Source of the DNA: Nocardioides marmorisolisilvae
Lineage (GTDB): Bacteria > Actinomycetota > Actinomycetes > Propionibacteriales > Nocardioidaceae
Length of the DNA: 64,000 nucleotides
Direction of reading: 5' to 3'
Assembly (NCBI RefSeq): GCF_031656915.1
Contig: NZ_CP134227.1
Location: 3,100,001-3,164,000 of the forward strand
Shown: piece after piece, positions 19,320 to 28,264 of the stretch
How the letters are laid out: each line of letters begins with the position of its first letter
How positions within the stretch are numbered: the first letter of the stretch is position 1
The notes under the pieces: model-generated
The model's database searches: none
The model's input: the letters and a program-made list of their open reading frames with translations, nothing else
What the model was told of the DNA's origin: nothing
Translations under genes and position numbers: made by a program

Positions 19320-20030
19320 TCAGGCCATCGGCGAGGCGAACCAGGCCGTCCGGTGATCCCAGTCGCCCGGCCCGACCCGGGTGCCCGAGCAGACCATGAT
19401 CGCCAACTGCGGCCTGCCGTCGGTGACGTAGTACGCCGGGTAGGGCTGGTCGGCCCAGATGCTCACCTTGCGGGTCACCTGGTAGCACAGGTGGGTGTCC
19501 TTGCCGCGGACGATGATCCGGTCCCCCCGGTGCAGGTGCTCGAGCAGCAGGTTGCCCATCGCGGGCGTGGAGAACCACGGCCACGTGTGCGTGTTGAGGA
19601 TGACGTTGCCCTTCTTGGCGCCCGGCATCGGGCTGGGCTGCTCGTCCCACGCGAACTCGTGCTTGGCCGCATCGGTCAGCGGCAGCGGGCTGGGAATGTT
19701 GTTGGCGTCGCGGGGCAGTGCGATCACGGCCGAGTCGCGGGTGATGCCCGGGATGGTGATGCTGGTCGGCACGAACGGCCCGGCGGCCGGCTGCCCGCAG
19801 AAGTCCGCCCGCAGGGTCTGGCCGGGCAACACCTGCTGCGGCGCGACGTGGGCCAGGCGGTTCCGGGAGGCGTGCGCCGGCTCGGGCTCTGACGACAGTT
19901 GCCAGACCAAGGAGAGTACGGCGATGACCGCGGCCGCGGCTGCGACCGCGGACCAGTTGCGGCGGCCCCATCGAGGCGCGGTGAGCGCCATCGCACGGGA
20001 GCGCAGCGTCGCCCAGACCTGGGGCCTCAT
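19320..20030 (-). CDS. Class F-like sortase
   Basis: This 236-residue protein has one N-terminal membrane anchor (residues about 27-44, VAAAAAVIAVLSLVWQL) followed by a sortase domain. The catalytic residues are visible: His148 in NTHTW, Cys214 in MVCSGTR and Arg227 near the C-terminus. The signature is MVCSG instead of the TLxTC of class A-D enzymes, as seen in actinobacterial class E/F sortases. It would transfer or hydrolyse cell-wall-linked proteins at the membrane surface. Its start overlaps the stop of the DUF1992 gene (ATGA). No obvious LPxTG substrate is encoded nearby. Confidence 0.82.
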   Translation of the reverse strand: MRPQVWATLRSRAMALTAPRWGRRNWSAVAAAAAVIAVLSLVWQLSSEPEPAHASRNRLAHVAPQQVLPGQTLRADFCGQPAAGPFVPTSITIPGITRDSAVIALPRDANNIPSPLPLTDAAKHEFAWDEQPSPMPGAKKGNVILNTHTWPWFSTPAMGNLLLEHLHRGDRIIVRGKDTHLCYQVTRKVSIWADQPYPAYYVTDGRPQLAIMVCSGTRVGPGDWDHRTAWFASPMA

Positions 20031-20521
20031 CGGGTACGTCGCCTTCGCCAGGCAGCGACCTCGGCGTCGACATCACGGGTCCGAGTGATCACCGGCGGTC
20101 CACCGAGGAGCTGCCGACGTGCCTCGATCACCCGTCTGTTGAAGTCCTCGAGCCGGTCGCGGACGACGCGCTCGGACCACTCCTTGTCCAAGCTGGCCTC
20201 GAGTTCGGCGTCCTCCTTGCGCAGCGCCAGGGCCGGTGGGAGCACGCCGGTGATCTGCTCGCGCTCGATGAGCTTCTTCAGCCACCAGTCGGGGTCGTGG
20301 CTGCTGCCGAGATCCTTGATCGGCTTCCCGGCACCGGGCAGGTTGTCGAACTCGCCCTTGGCCATCGCGACCCGGATCTGCTGGTCCACCCAGGAGGTCT
20401 GGTGCTGGATGCGCGCGGCAGCGGCGGAACGGTTCGTCCGGGCGTCGCGGGCGCTGCCCCGGTCCGGTCGTTCCGCGGAGTGCTCGGGCCGTCCCGTCGG
20501 CCTGTCGTCGCTCTCGGGCAC
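20027..20521 (-). CDS. DUF1992 (DnaJ-related) protein
   Basis: This 164-residue soluble protein starts at GTG 20521. The central segment WVDQQIRVAMAKGEFDNLPGAGKPI is the hallmark of DUF1992, a domain linked by name to DnaJ-like proteins but without a J-domain HPD motif here. The N-terminal 40 residues are charged and probably disordered, and the C-terminus is very Arg-rich. It is the first gene of a two-gene unit with the sortase. The role is unknown. Confidence 0.85.
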   Translation of the reverse strand: MPESDDRPTGRPEHSAERPDRGSARDARTNRSAAAARIQHQTSWVDQQIRVAMAKGEFDNLPGAGKPIKDLGSSHDPDWWLKKLIEREQITGVLPPALALRKEDAELEASLDKEWSERVVRDRLEDFNRRVIEARRQLLGGPPVITRTRDVDAEVAAWRRRRTR

Positions 20522-20535
20522 GGCTCTACGGTAAC

Positions 20536-20555
20536 CCGCCGGACGGCACCGGCGG
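20536..20555. terminator. Short GC hairpin between paaE and the DUF1992 gene
   Basis: The 7-bp arms CCGCCGG and CCGGCGG have a 6-base loop and lie 31 bases past the paaE stop and just upstream of the DUF1992 gene. It may terminate the paa operon. No T-run is present. Confidence 0.4.
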
Positions 20556-20585
20556 ATCCGACTTCGTGAACGGGGTGCCCAGCGC

Positions 20586-21668
20586 TCACGCGTCGAAGTC
20601 GACGCAGGCGGAGGCGCTGTCAGGGTAGGACTGACAGGTGAGCACGAACCCCGCCTCGACCTCGGCGTCCTCGAGGGCGTAGTTGCGACGCATGTCCACC
20701 GAACCGGCCGTCACGCGGGCCCGGCAGGTGCCGCAGACGCCGCCCTTGCAGGCGAACGGGAGATCGGCGCGGCTGCGCTGGGCCGAGTCGAGGACGGTCT
20801 CGTCGTACGGCAGCTGGAGCTCGGTACGGCGGCCGTCGAGCACCACCGTGATCGCGGCGGTCGGGCCGGAGACGCCGGGCTCGCGGTGTCGGACCGGCGG
20901 TGGAGCTGCGTCCTCGACGTAGAACAGCTCGGCGTGCACCCGCTCGGCGGGCACGCCGAGCTCGCCGAGCAGCGTGCGGGCGGACACGACCATCTCGTGC
21001 GGTCCGCACAGCCAGAACCCGTCGACGGCAGCGACCGGGACCAGCTCGTCGAGCAGGGTGGCGAGCCGGTCGCGGTCAAGGCGCCCGGTGAACAGCTCGA
21101 CCTCACGTGGCTCGCGGGACAGGACGTGCACCAGCTCGAAGCGCGACCCGTGGGCATCCTTGAGGTCGGCCAGCTCCTCGGCGAACATCACCGAGCTGGC
21201 GTGCCGGTTGCCGTAGAACAACGTCACCTGGGCGTCGCCGGCTCCAAGCAGCGAGCCCGCGATGGAGAGCATCGGGGTGATGCCGGAGCCGGCGGCGATC
21301 AGCACGTGCCGACCGCCCGCCGCGGGGTCGGCGACGAAGCGCCCGGACGGCGGCAGTACCTCGACCGTGTCGCCCGGGCGGACGTCGCGCACCAGCCAGG
21401 ACGACACGACCCCGTCGGCGACCTCCCGCACGCCGACCCGCAGGTCGGGGCCGACGGGGGCGCAGATGGAGTAGGAGCGGCGCTCCTCGCGGCCGTCGAC
21501 CTCTCGCCGCACCGTGATGGACTGGCCGGGCCGGAAGGCGAAGTCGGCCGCCCACTCCTCGGGGACGTCGAAGGTGACTGCCGCGGCGTCGGCGCAGAGC
21601 GGCTCGACCTGGCGCACCCGCAGGGGCGCGAACCCGCGCGCCCGGGTGGTCGGCCTCGTCTCCGCCAT
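20586..21668 (-). CDS. paaE: Phenylacetyl-CoA epoxidase reductase subunit
   Basis: The protein has 360 residues from ATG 21668 (MAETRP). It moves electrons from NAD(P)H through FAD and a 2Fe-2S cluster to the PaaA diiron oxygenase. The N-terminal FAD domain shows RRSYSICAPVG and the NAD domain AAGSGITPMLSI. The C-terminal plant-type ferredoxin has ACKGGVCGTCRARV with Cys at about 307, 312 and 315, and a fourth in LTCQSYP near 345. It is the last gene of the paaABCDE block, one base after the paaD stop. Confidence 0.94.
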   Translation of the reverse strand: MAETRPTTRARGFAPLRVRQVEPLCADAAAVTFDVPEEWAADFAFRPGQSITVRREVDGREERRSYSICAPVGPDLRVGVREVADGVVSSWLVRDVRPGDTVEVLPPSGRFVADPAAGGRHVLIAAGSGITPMLSIAGSLLGAGDAQVTLFYGNRHASSVMFAEELADLKDAHGSRFELVHVLSREPREVELFTGRLDRDRLATLLDELVPVAAVDGFWLCGPHEMVVSARTLLGELGVPAERVHAELFYVEDAAPPPVRHREPGVSGPTAAITVVLDGRRTELQLPYDETVLDSAQRSRADLPFACKGGVCGTCRARVTAGSVDMRRNYALEDAEVEAGFVLTCQSYPDSASACVDFDA

Positions 21669-21669
21669 C

Positions 21670-22224
21670 TCAGTGCTCCTTGACGTGGTCGAAGGTCTCG
21701 CCGCAGGCCGGACAGGTGCGCAGCGCCTTGCAGGCGGTGCTGCCGAAGTGGGAGAGCTCGCGGGTCTGCTCCGCGCCACAGCGCGGGCAGGGTACGGCGG
21801 CCGTGGCCCGACCCAGCGTGAGCGGGACCGGGCCGGTACGACGGGCCGCCGGTGCGGGCGGTGCGATCCCGTGCTCGGCCAGCAGCCAACGTCCCCGGTC
21901 GGTGATGTCGTCGCTGCTCCAGGCCGGGGCCAGCGACGTCCGCACCTGGGCGTCGGCGCAGCCGGCCCGGCGCAGCGCCAGCAGCAGGTCGGCGCGCATC
22001 GTCTCCATCGCCGGGCAGCCGGTGTAGGTCGGCGTGATCGTGACGACCACGTGCCCCTCCTCGAGCCGCACGTCCCGCAGCACCCCCAGGTCGGCCAGGG
22101 ACAGCATCGGCAGCTCGGGGTCGGTGACCGACTCGGCTGCGGTCCGGGCTCGGGTCAGCAGGCCCGGGTCGTCCGGTCGTGGACGGTCCAGGACACGGGG
22201 TGAGTCGGACGACCTCACCTTCAC
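21670..22224 (-). CDS. paaD: Phenylacetyl-CoA epoxidase assembly protein PaaD
   Basis: The protein has 184 residues if it begins at GTG 22224, which overlaps the paaC stop (GTGA); a second in-frame GTG lies two codons later. The N-terminal MIP18/SufT-like fold includes VTDPELPMLSLADLGVLRDV and TPTYTGCPAMETM, the expected motif for an iron-sulfur assembly factor of the PaaABCE complex. The C-terminus has a four-Cys zinc-ribbon pattern (CPRCG, then CPACG). It lies between paaC and paaE with almost no spacing. Confidence 0.92.
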   Translation of the reverse strand: MKVRSSDSPRVLDRPRPDDPGLLTRARTAAESVTDPELPMLSLADLGVLRDVRLEEGHVVVTITPTYTGCPAMETMRADLLLALRRAGCADAQVRTSLAPAWSSDDITDRGRWLLAEHGIAPPAPAARRTGPVPLTLGRATAAVPCPRCGAEQTRELSHFGSTACKALRTCPACGETFDHVKEH

Positions 22225-23150
22225 CACCGCCCTGACGGGTGGGCCCGCGCCACGCTCTGCATCTCGGCGAGGGTGTGGCTGAGGTCCTCGGTGTGGACTC
22301 CGTCGCGGCCGCTGCGGCCGCTGACCGGGCCGACGGCGGGCACCTCCGGCACGTCCAGATCTGAGGCGGCCAGGACGTGGATCAGGGTGCGGCGTACCGA
22401 CTCCTCCACCGCCGCCGGATCGACGCCGACTCCGGCCACGGACATCGCGGCCTCGACGGGGTGGCTGACGAAGAGCTCGGGCAGGAACGCCCACACGACC
22501 GCGAGGGCGGCCTCGGTGCGGGCGCGGGACTCGTCGGTGCCCAGGGCCAGGGTGCGCACCCATCGGGCGGCGTAGTCGCGGTGGTAGGCGACCTCGTGGA
22601 TCCCCTTCGCCGCGATGGCGGCGAGCACGGCATCGTCGCTGTCGGCCAGTCGCTCGAGGAGCGCCAGGCGCCAGGCGCTGAACACCATGATCCGGACCAC
22701 GCACTCGGCGAAGTCGCGGTCGTGGCGTTCGACGAGTCGGACGCAACGGAACTCGTGGTCGTCACGGAAGTAGGCGAGAGCGTCGTCGGCCGGGACGGGC
22801 GAGCCCTCGGGCAGCGGCGGCACCACGGTCGGGTCGGCGGCTCCGGCGCGGGCCAGCAGCAGCCTGGCCTGGCCGAGGAGGTCGAGGCCGATGTTGGCCA
22901 GCGCGACCTCCTCCTCGAGCTCGGGCGCGTGGGTCAGCCACTCCGCGAGCCGCTGGGACATCAGCAGTGCGTCGTCCCCGAGCATCAGGCAGTAGGTGGC
23001 CAGCGCGGCCCCGTCCACGCCGGTCGGCAGGGTCACGTCGACGCCGGCCAGTGGGTCGGAGAAGCCGGTGCCGAAGGCCCAGCGGCTCTCGTCGTGCGCC
23101 TCGGCGAGGCTGGCGTAGGCGGCGTACTCGTCGTGGTCGGGGTCGGTCAT
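22221..23150 (-). CDS. paaC: Phenylacetyl-CoA epoxidase structural subunit
   Basis: This 309-residue protein is a ferritin-like helical paralogue of PaaA that pairs with it in the epoxidase complex. Recognisable segments are YCLMLGDDALLMSQRLAEW, ANIGLDLLGQARLLLARAG and KGIHEVAYHRDYAARWV. The last matches PaaC, in which the diiron ligands of PaaA are not all kept. It begins 12 bases after the paaB stop and its own stop overlaps the paaD start. It shows no signal peptide and no membrane segment. Confidence 0.94.
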   Translation of the reverse strand: MTDPDHDEYAAYASLAEAHDESRWAFGTGFSDPLAGVDVTLPTGVDGAALATYCLMLGDDALLMSQRLAEWLTHAPELEEEVALANIGLDLLGQARLLLARAGAADPTVVPPLPEGSPVPADDALAYFRDDHEFRCVRLVERHDRDFAECVVRIMVFSAWRLALLERLADSDDAVLAAIAAKGIHEVAYHRDYAARWVRTLALGTDESRARTEAALAVVWAFLPELFVSHPVEAAMSVAGVGVDPAAVEESVRRTLIHVLAASDLDVPEVPAVGPVSGRSGRDGVHTEDLSHTLAEMQSVARAHPSGRW

Positions 23151-23162
23151 GTCTGCTCGGCC

Positions 23163-23453
23163 TCACATATGCGGGACGTTGTCGGGGATCTCGTAGAAGG
23201 TCGGGTGCCGGTAGACCTTGTCGGCGCTGGGCGCGAAGTTCGGGTCCTTCTCGGTCGGGCTGGACGCGGCGATCAGCGCGCTGCGCACCACCCAGATGGA
23301 GACGCCCTCGTTACGGCGTGTGTAGAGGTCGCGTGCGTGCCCCAAGGCCATATGGTCGTCGGCGGCGTGCAGTGACCCCACGTGCACGTGGTTGAGACCC
23401 CGCTTGGCCCGGACGAACACCTCGTAGAGAGGCCAGTCAGGCTGCACGCTCAT
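23163..23453 (-). CDS. paaB: Phenylacetyl-CoA epoxidase small subunit
   Basis: This 96-residue protein is of the usual PaaB length, with [20 protein letters not shown] at the N-terminus, then [14 protein letters not shown] and [11 protein letters not shown] at the C-terminus. PaaB bridges PaaAC units in the multicomponent oxygenase. ATG 23453 overlaps the paaA stop (ATGA), so expression is coupled. Confidence 0.95.
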   Translation of the reverse strand: MSVQPDWPLYEVFVRAKRGLNHVHVGSLHAADDHMALGHARDLYTRRNEGVSIWVVRSALIAASSPTEKDPNFAPSADKVYRHPTFYEIPDNVPHM

Positions 23454-24406
23454 GACGCGGCCTCCATCCCCGGTCCCTGAGCTTGTCGAAGGGCGAAAGC
23501 CGTCGCCGCCTCCCGCACCCAGGCGCCGTTCTCGTGCGCCTCGCGTCGTACGGCGAGCCGCTGGGTGTTGCACGGTCCGCCACCCTTGACCACCGCCATG
23601 AACTCGTCCCAGTCCGGCTCGCCGAAGTCGTGGTGCCCGCGCTCGGCGTTCCAGCGCAGCTCAGGGTCGGGCAGCCGCACACCGAGGGCGTCGGCCTGGG
23701 GCACGGTCATGTCCACGAACCGCTGACGCAACTCGTCGTTCGTGTGCCGCTTGACCCCCCACGCCATCGACTGGGCGGTGTTGGGGGACGCTGCGTCCGG
23801 CGGGCCGAACATCATCAGCGACGGCCACCAGAACCGGTCGACGGACTCCTGCACCATCGCGCGCTGCGCGTCGGTGCCGTTCATCATCGTCATCAGCAGC
23901 TCGTAGCCCTGCCGTTGGTGGAACGACTCCTCCTTGCAGATCCGCACCATCGCCCGCGCGTAGGGCCCGTACGACGAGCGGCACAGCGGCACCTGGTTGC
24001 AGATCGCCGCGCCGTCCACGAGCCAGCCGATCGTGCCGACGTCGGCGTAGGTCAGCGCGGGGTAGTTGAAGATCGATGAGTACTTCTGCCGGGACTCGAT
24101 CAGCATCCGGGTGAGCTCGCCGCGGTCGACGCCGAGCGTCTCCGCCGCGGAGTAGAGGTACAGCCCGTGCCCGGCCTCGTCCTGCACCTTCGCGAGCAGG
24201 ATCGCCTTGCGGCGCAGACTCGGTGCCCGGGTGACCCAGTTGCCCTCGGGCTGCATCCCGATGATCTCCGAGTGTGCGTGTTGCGCGACCTGGCGCACCA
24301 GAGTCCTCCGGTAGCCGTCCGGCATCCAGTCCCGCGGCTCGATGCGGTCACCGGCGTCGATGGTGCGCTGGAAGTCCGCGGCGAGCTGTGCGTCTGCCTC
24401 GGCCAT
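23450..24406 (-). CDS. paaA: Phenylacetyl-CoA 1,2-epoxidase catalytic subunit
   Basis: The protein has 318 residues from ATG 24406, which has a strong GGAGGAG site upstream. It is the diiron oxygenase that epoxidises the ring of phenylacetyl-CoA. Iron-ligand motifs [14 protein letters not shown] and [14 protein letters not shown] (E-x-x-H pattern) and the core [14 protein letters not shown] are intact. The last residues, [14 protein letters not shown], are encoded by a dispersed 22-bp repeat that runs into the gene end, so the native C-terminus has been extended or replaced. It is the first gene of the paaABCDE run, 49 bases after the TetR gene. Confidence 0.95.
   Translation of the reverse strand: MAEADAQLAADFQRTIDAGDRIEPRDWMPDGYRRTLVRQVAQHAHSEIIGMQPEGNWVTRAPSLRRKAILLAKVQDEAGHGLYLYSAAETLGVDRGELTRMLIESRQKYSSIFNYPALTYADVGTIGWLVDGAAICNQVPLCRSSYGPYARAMVRICKEESFHQRQGYELLMTMMNGTDAQRAMVQESVDRFWWPSLMMFGPPDAASPNTAQSMAWGVKRHTNDELRQRFVDMTVPQADALGVRLPDPELRWNAERGHHDFGEPDWDEFMAVVKGGGPCNTQRLAVRREAHENGAWVREAATAFALRQAQGPGMEAAS
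23472..23493. repeat. Dispersed 22-bp partly palindromic repeat inside the paaA 3' end
   Basis: The element contains CCCTGAGCTTGTCGAAGGG, whose ends CCCT and AGGG can pair. From memory, sequences of this type are scattered in many actinobacterial genomes, often between genes, and are known by their translations such as RQAQGP. Here it lies within the last 15 codons of paaA and is translated. Only one copy was noticed in this window. Confidence 0.55.
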
Positions 24407-24455
24407 TGCTCCTCCTTCGTGATGGGACCGGACGATCGGTGGGTTCGGGCCCTGG

Positions 24456-25058
24456 TCAGCTGCGGATGCCGTCGAAGACCATGGTGGCGACCTGGTCGGC
24501 CAGTCGATCGGTGGCGGCCTGCGAGGTGGGGCGGTACCACTCCACCAGCGAGTTGACCATGCCGAAGGCCAGCCGGGCGGTGGTCCGGGCGTCGACCTCG
24601 GCACGGACATCGCCCTCGTCGATCGCGGCACGCACCAGGGCGGCGACCTTGCGGTCGAAGGAGCGGCGCTGCTCCAGGGCCCAGCGCTCGGTGTCGGTGT
24701 TGCCGTGCACCCGCAGCAGCAGTGTCACCGACGGCAACTCGGCCGCGAGCAGGGCCACCATCGCCCGGACCACATGGGCCAGTCGGTCGACGGCCGGGCC
24801 CGTGGTCGCGCCCGGGGCTCGCAGCAGCGCGAGCATCGGCTCCACGGCACGTTCGAGGGCGAGCCGGAGCAGCTGCTCCTTGGACTCGATGTGGTGGTAG
24901 AGCGAGGACTTCGACAGCCCCGACGCGCGGGACAGGTCCTCCATCGAGGTGCCGTCGTACCCGCGCTCGGTGAAGACCTGTGCGGCGACGGCGAGCAGCG
25001 CGTCGAGGTCGTACCGGGGACGGGGCGAGCCGTCCGGCAGGGCGCGTGTGGTCGTCAT
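24456..25058 (-). CDS. TetR-family regulator of phenylacetate genes (PaaR-like)
   Basis: The protein has 200 residues. The N-terminal helix-turn-helix is typical of TetR ([40 protein letters not shown]), followed by a helical ligand domain. Its ATG overlaps the paaN stop and it precedes paaA in the same direction, so it belongs to the paa operon. TetR-type PaaR proteins of actinobacteria repress paa genes and are released by phenylacetyl-CoA. The perfect palindrome at 26802-26817, between paaN and paaK, is its likely operator. Confidence 0.88.
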   Translation of the reverse strand: MTTTRALPDGSPRPRYDLDALLAVAAQVFTERGYDGTSMEDLSRASGLSKSSLYHHIESKEQLLRLALERAVEPMLALLRAPGATTGPAVDRLAHVVRAMVALLAAELPSVTLLLRVHGNTDTERWALEQRRSFDRKVAALVRAAIDEGDVRAEVDARTTARLAFGMVNSLVEWYRPTSQAATDRLADQVATMVFDGIRS

Positions 25059-26752
25059 CGGCCCTCCACAGCAGCCGGCTCGGGCGCGTGCCGGCGGATG
25101 CCGACCACCCGGAACCGACCCGCGACGAACTGGCCGTCGGCGTAGCTGGCGTTCGCCGCCGGGTTGCCGCCGGTGGCGTGGAAGTCGGAGAACGCCGCGG
25201 TCTGGTTGACGAAAACGCCGCCGGTGAGGTTCTCCGACAGCGCGACGCAAGCGCGCAGCGCGGCCGCCCGGACGCCGCCGATGAAGGCCTCGTCGATGGA
25301 GTAGACCCCGGCGGTCAGCGAGCCCTTCTCGCGGGTGACCTGCTCGAAGACGTCGGTCATCTGCTCGCGGGGCAGCGGCACCAGGAACGAGACCGGCCCG
25401 AAGCACTCTGCGGTCCAGCTCGGCCGGTCGGTGGGGTCGGCGAGGTGGACCAGCGGGGTGCGCACCCGGGCATCGGGCCACTCCGGTACGGCGACCGGGC
25501 GCGACTCCACCACCACGCTCTCCTTGGGCTGGCCGGCCAGCCGGTCGGCCACATCGTCGTTGACCAGCGCACCGAGGATCCCCGCTGCCCGCGCGTCGTC
25601 GCCGAGCAGGCCGTCCAGCGCGGTGCTCAGGTCGGCGGCGAACTCGGCCGGTGTCCTCAGCCCCTCGTCGGTGCGCACGCCGTCGGCCGGCAGGTAGATG
25701 GTCTGGGTGGTGGTGCACATCTGCCCGCTGTAGAGCGACAGCGTGAAGGCCAGGTTGGCGAGCGCGGCGCGATAGGCGTCGGTGGACTCGAACAGCACCT
25801 GATTGACGCCGGCCTTCTCGGTGTAGACCTGCTTGCTGACGCAGTGCTCCTCCAGCCAGGTGCCGAAGGCCGGGCCGCCGGTGAAGTCGATGATGCCGAC
25901 CGCCGGGTGGGTGGCCAGGTCGGCCGCGAGCAGCTCACCCTCGGCCTCGGTCGCGAGCAGCACCAGGTTGGGATCGAAGCCGTGCTCGGCGAGCACCTCG
26001 CGCGCCACCGCCACCGAGATCGCCAGCGGCAACACGGCGCCCGGATGCGGCTTGACCACGCAGGCGTTGCCGGTGACCAGGCTCGCGAAGAGCCCCGGGT
26101 AGGAGTTCCACGTCGGGAACGTGTTGCAGGCGACGACCAGAGCGATGCCACGGCCGACGGGGGTGAACTCCTTGACCATCCGCAGTGGCGGGCGCTTGCC
26201 CTGGGGCTTCTCCCAGATCGTGCTGGTGGCGTGCCGCTCCTGCTCGGCCAGCGCATAGATGGTCGCCTCCAGGCCGCGGTCCTGGGCGTTCGGTCCGCCG
26301 GCCTGGAACGCCATCACGAAGGCCTGACCGGAGGTGTGCATCACGGCATGGGCCATCTCGAAGCTGCGGGCGTTGATCCGACCGAGGATCTCCACCGCGA
26401 CCGACGCGCGGACCTGCGGGGTGGTGGCCTGCCAGGCCGGCAGGCCCTGGCGCGCGGCCTCGACGAGGGCGTCCACGCCGGCGTGTGGGTAGGTGACCCC
26501 GAGGGCCGGGCCGTACGGCGAGACCTCCGACCCGGCCGGGATGCCGTCGTCAGGGTGCCCCGGCAGGTCGAACGGCCGTCCGAGCAGGGCGTCGTACGCG
26601 TGCTGGCCGGCCTCGGCGGCTCCCTCGCCGTACACCCGAGGACTGGGGGACTCGTCGTACGCCGAGAAATAGGTGCGGTCATGTGCCGCGCGCTGGGCGC
26701 GCTCGAGCAGGTCTGCGTGGGTGGCGACGAGTGCGTCCAGGCTGGCGGGCAT
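25055..26752 (-). CDS. paaN: PaaN-type aldehyde dehydrogenase of phenylacetate degradation
   Basis: The protein has 565 residues from ATG 26752 (MPASLDALVATHADLL), with CGGAGG upstream. It is an aldehyde dehydrogenase-fold protein; VACNTFPTWNSYPGLFASLVTGNACVVKPHP covers the cofactor region and SGQMCTTTQT holds the catalytic Cys. It matches the PaaN/PaaZ-like clade without the C-terminal hydratase of full-length PaaZ. It would oxidise the ring-cleavage semialdehyde. It is first in the leftward operon paaN-tetR-paaABCDE and divergent from paaK. Confidence 0.9.
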   Translation of the reverse strand: MPASLDALVATHADLLERAQRAAHDRTYFSAYDESPSPRVYGEGAAEAGQHAYDALLGRPFDLPGHPDDGIPAGSEVSPYGPALGVTYPHAGVDALVEAARQGLPAWQATTPQVRASVAVEILGRINARSFEMAHAVMHTSGQAFVMAFQAGGPNAQDRGLEATIYALAEQERHATSTIWEKPQGKRPPLRMVKEFTPVGRGIALVVACNTFPTWNSYPGLFASLVTGNACVVKPHPGAVLPLAISVAVAREVLAEHGFDPNLVLLATEAEGELLAADLATHPAVGIIDFTGGPAFGTWLEEHCVSKQVYTEKAGVNQVLFESTDAYRAALANLAFTLSLYSGQMCTTTQTIYLPADGVRTDEGLRTPAEFAADLSTALDGLLGDDARAAGILGALVNDDVADRLAGQPKESVVVESRPVAVPEWPDARVRTPLVHLADPTDRPSWTAECFGPVSFLVPLPREQMTDVFEQVTREKGSLTAGVYSIDEAFIGGVRAAALRACVALSENLTGGVFVNQTAAFSDFHATGGNPAANASYADGQFVAGRFRVVGIRRHAPEPAAVEGR

Positions 26753-26801
26753 GCGGAGGCCTCCGAGGGGTTGACGGGAGCTCGATCGAGCACCACTATA
26801 G

Positions 26802-26817
26802 GACCGAACGTTCGGTC
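26802..26817. promoter_or_regulatory. Perfect palindromic TetR/PaaR-type operator
   Basis: GACCGAACGTTCGGTC is a perfect 16-bp palindrome placed 49 bases from the paaN start and 67 from the paaK start. It resembles the ACCG-N-CGGT sites reported for TetR-type PaaR proteins. A possible rightward -35 TTGACG (26771-26776) and an AT-rich CACTATAGG stretch directly before it place the palindrome over the divergent promoters. Confidence 0.75.
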
Positions 26818-26884
26818 GGGCAAGGAGCGCACCCGCGACGGGCCCGCCCGCGCCGACCGTCAGACTCGGCGAGGAGGAGCCTGC

Positions 26885-28192
26885 ATGGAGGACCGGACCC
26901 CCCGCCCGGGTGACCTGGAGCCCATCGAGACAGCGAGCGTCGACGAGCTGCGCGCCCTCCAGCTCGACCGGCTTCGGTGGAGCCTGCGACACGCCTACGA
27001 CAACGTGCCGCACTACCGCCGTGCCTTCGAGGACGCCGGTGTCCATCCGGACGACCTCGACGAGCTCGCTGACCTCGCCCGATTCCCGTTCACCACCAAG
27101 GCCGACCTGCGCGCCAACTACCCGTTCGGGATGTTCGCGGTCCCGCAGGACCGGGTGGCGAGGGTGCACGCCTCATCAGGCACGACCGGTCGGCCGACGG
27201 TCGTCGGCTACACCCGCGAGGACATCCGCACCTGGAGCCGGGTGATGGCGCGGAGCATCCGTGCCTCCGGCGGCCGACCTGGGGACAAGGTGCACGTGGC
27301 CTACGGCTACGGCCTGTTCACCGGCGGCCTCGGCGCTCACTACGGCGCGGAGGAGCTCGGCTGCACGGTGATCCCGGTGGGTGGTGGGATGACCGAGCGC
27401 CAAGTCCGACTGATCGTGGACTTCGAACCGCAGGTGATCATGGTGACGCCGTCGTACATGCTCTCGATCGTCGACGAGATGGAGCGCCAGGGCGTCGACC
27501 CCCGCTCGACCTCACTGAGGGTGGGCATCTTCGGTGCGGAGCCGTGGACCAATGAGATGCGGCGCGAGATAGAGACTCGACTCGACATCCACGCCGTGGA
27601 CATCTACGGGCTCTCGGAGGTGATGGGCCCGGGCGTCGCCAACGAGTGCGTGGAGACCAAGGACGGGCTGCACGTCTGGGAGGACCACTTCTACCCGGAG
27701 GTGATCGACCCCATCACGGAGAAGGTGCTGCCCGACGGCGAGACGGGCGAGCTCGTGTTCACCTCGCTGACCAAGCAGGCGATGCCGGTGGTGCGCTACC
27801 GCACCCGCGACCTCACACGGCTGCTGCCCGGGACCGCCCGCACGATGCGCCGGATGGAGAAGGTCACCGGGCGCACCGACGACATGATCATCCTGCGCGG
27901 GGTGAACCTCTTCCCGACCCAGATCGAGGAGCTGATCCTGCAGGTGCCGGCACTCACACCCCACTTCCAGTGCGTCCTCGAGCGCAGCGGCCGGCTCGAC
28001 AGCCTCACCGTGAAGGTCGAGCGCCGGAAGGGGGCGACGGAGGCCGAGGTCGAGCTCGCCGCCGTCGAGCTCACGCATCTGGTGAAGAGCACCATCGGCG
28101 TCACGGTGGGCGTCGACGTGGTCGACCTTGCGGGAGTGGAGCGCTCCTCGGGGAAGATGCGGCGGATCGTGGACCTGCGGGCTCAGCGCTGA
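26885..28192 (+). CDS. paaK: Phenylacetate-CoA ligase
   Basis: The protein has 435 residues from ATG 26885, preceded by GAGGAGGAG. It activates phenylacetate to its CoA thioester with ATP, the entry step of the pathway. The phosphate-binding loop ASSGTTGRPTVVGYT, the YGLSEVMGPGVANEC region and the C-terminal GRTDDMIILRGVNLFPTQIEE with the invariant catalytic region near KMRR are all present. It is transcribed divergently from paaN across the palindromic operator and is followed 72 bases later by an MHS transporter. Confidence 0.95.
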   Translation: MEDRTPRPGDLEPIETASVDELRALQLDRLRWSLRHAYDNVPHYRRAFEDAGVHPDDLDELADLARFPFTTKADLRANYPFGMFAVPQDRVARVHASSGTTGRPTVVGYTREDIRTWSRVMARSIRASGGRPGDKVHVAYGYGLFTGGLGAHYGAEELGCTVIPVGGGMTERQVRLIVDFEPQVIMVTPSYMLSIVDEMERQGVDPRSTSLRVGIFGAEPWTNEMRREIETRLDIHAVDIYGLSEVMGPGVANECVETKDGLHVWEDHFYPEVIDPITEKVLPDGETGELVFTSLTKQAMPVVRYRTRDLTRLLPGTARTMRRMEKVTGRTDDMIILRGVNLFPTQIEELILQVPALTPHFQCVLERSGRLDSLTVKVERRKGATEAEVELAAVELTHLVKSTIGVTVGVDVVDLAGVERSSGKMRRIVDLRAQR

Positions 28193-28264
28193 CCCGCGAG
28201 GTGTAGGCCGGGGCGGCACGGGGAACGGGACAAGGGAGTCGACCCAAGGAGGCCGCACGCTCCC

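Noticed and set aside
24980-26884. Very long plus-strand frame over the paaN and TetR genes leading into paaK
   Set aside because: It is the GC-rich mirror of paaN. The paaK start at 26885 has a strong ribosome site and the ligase homology begins there.
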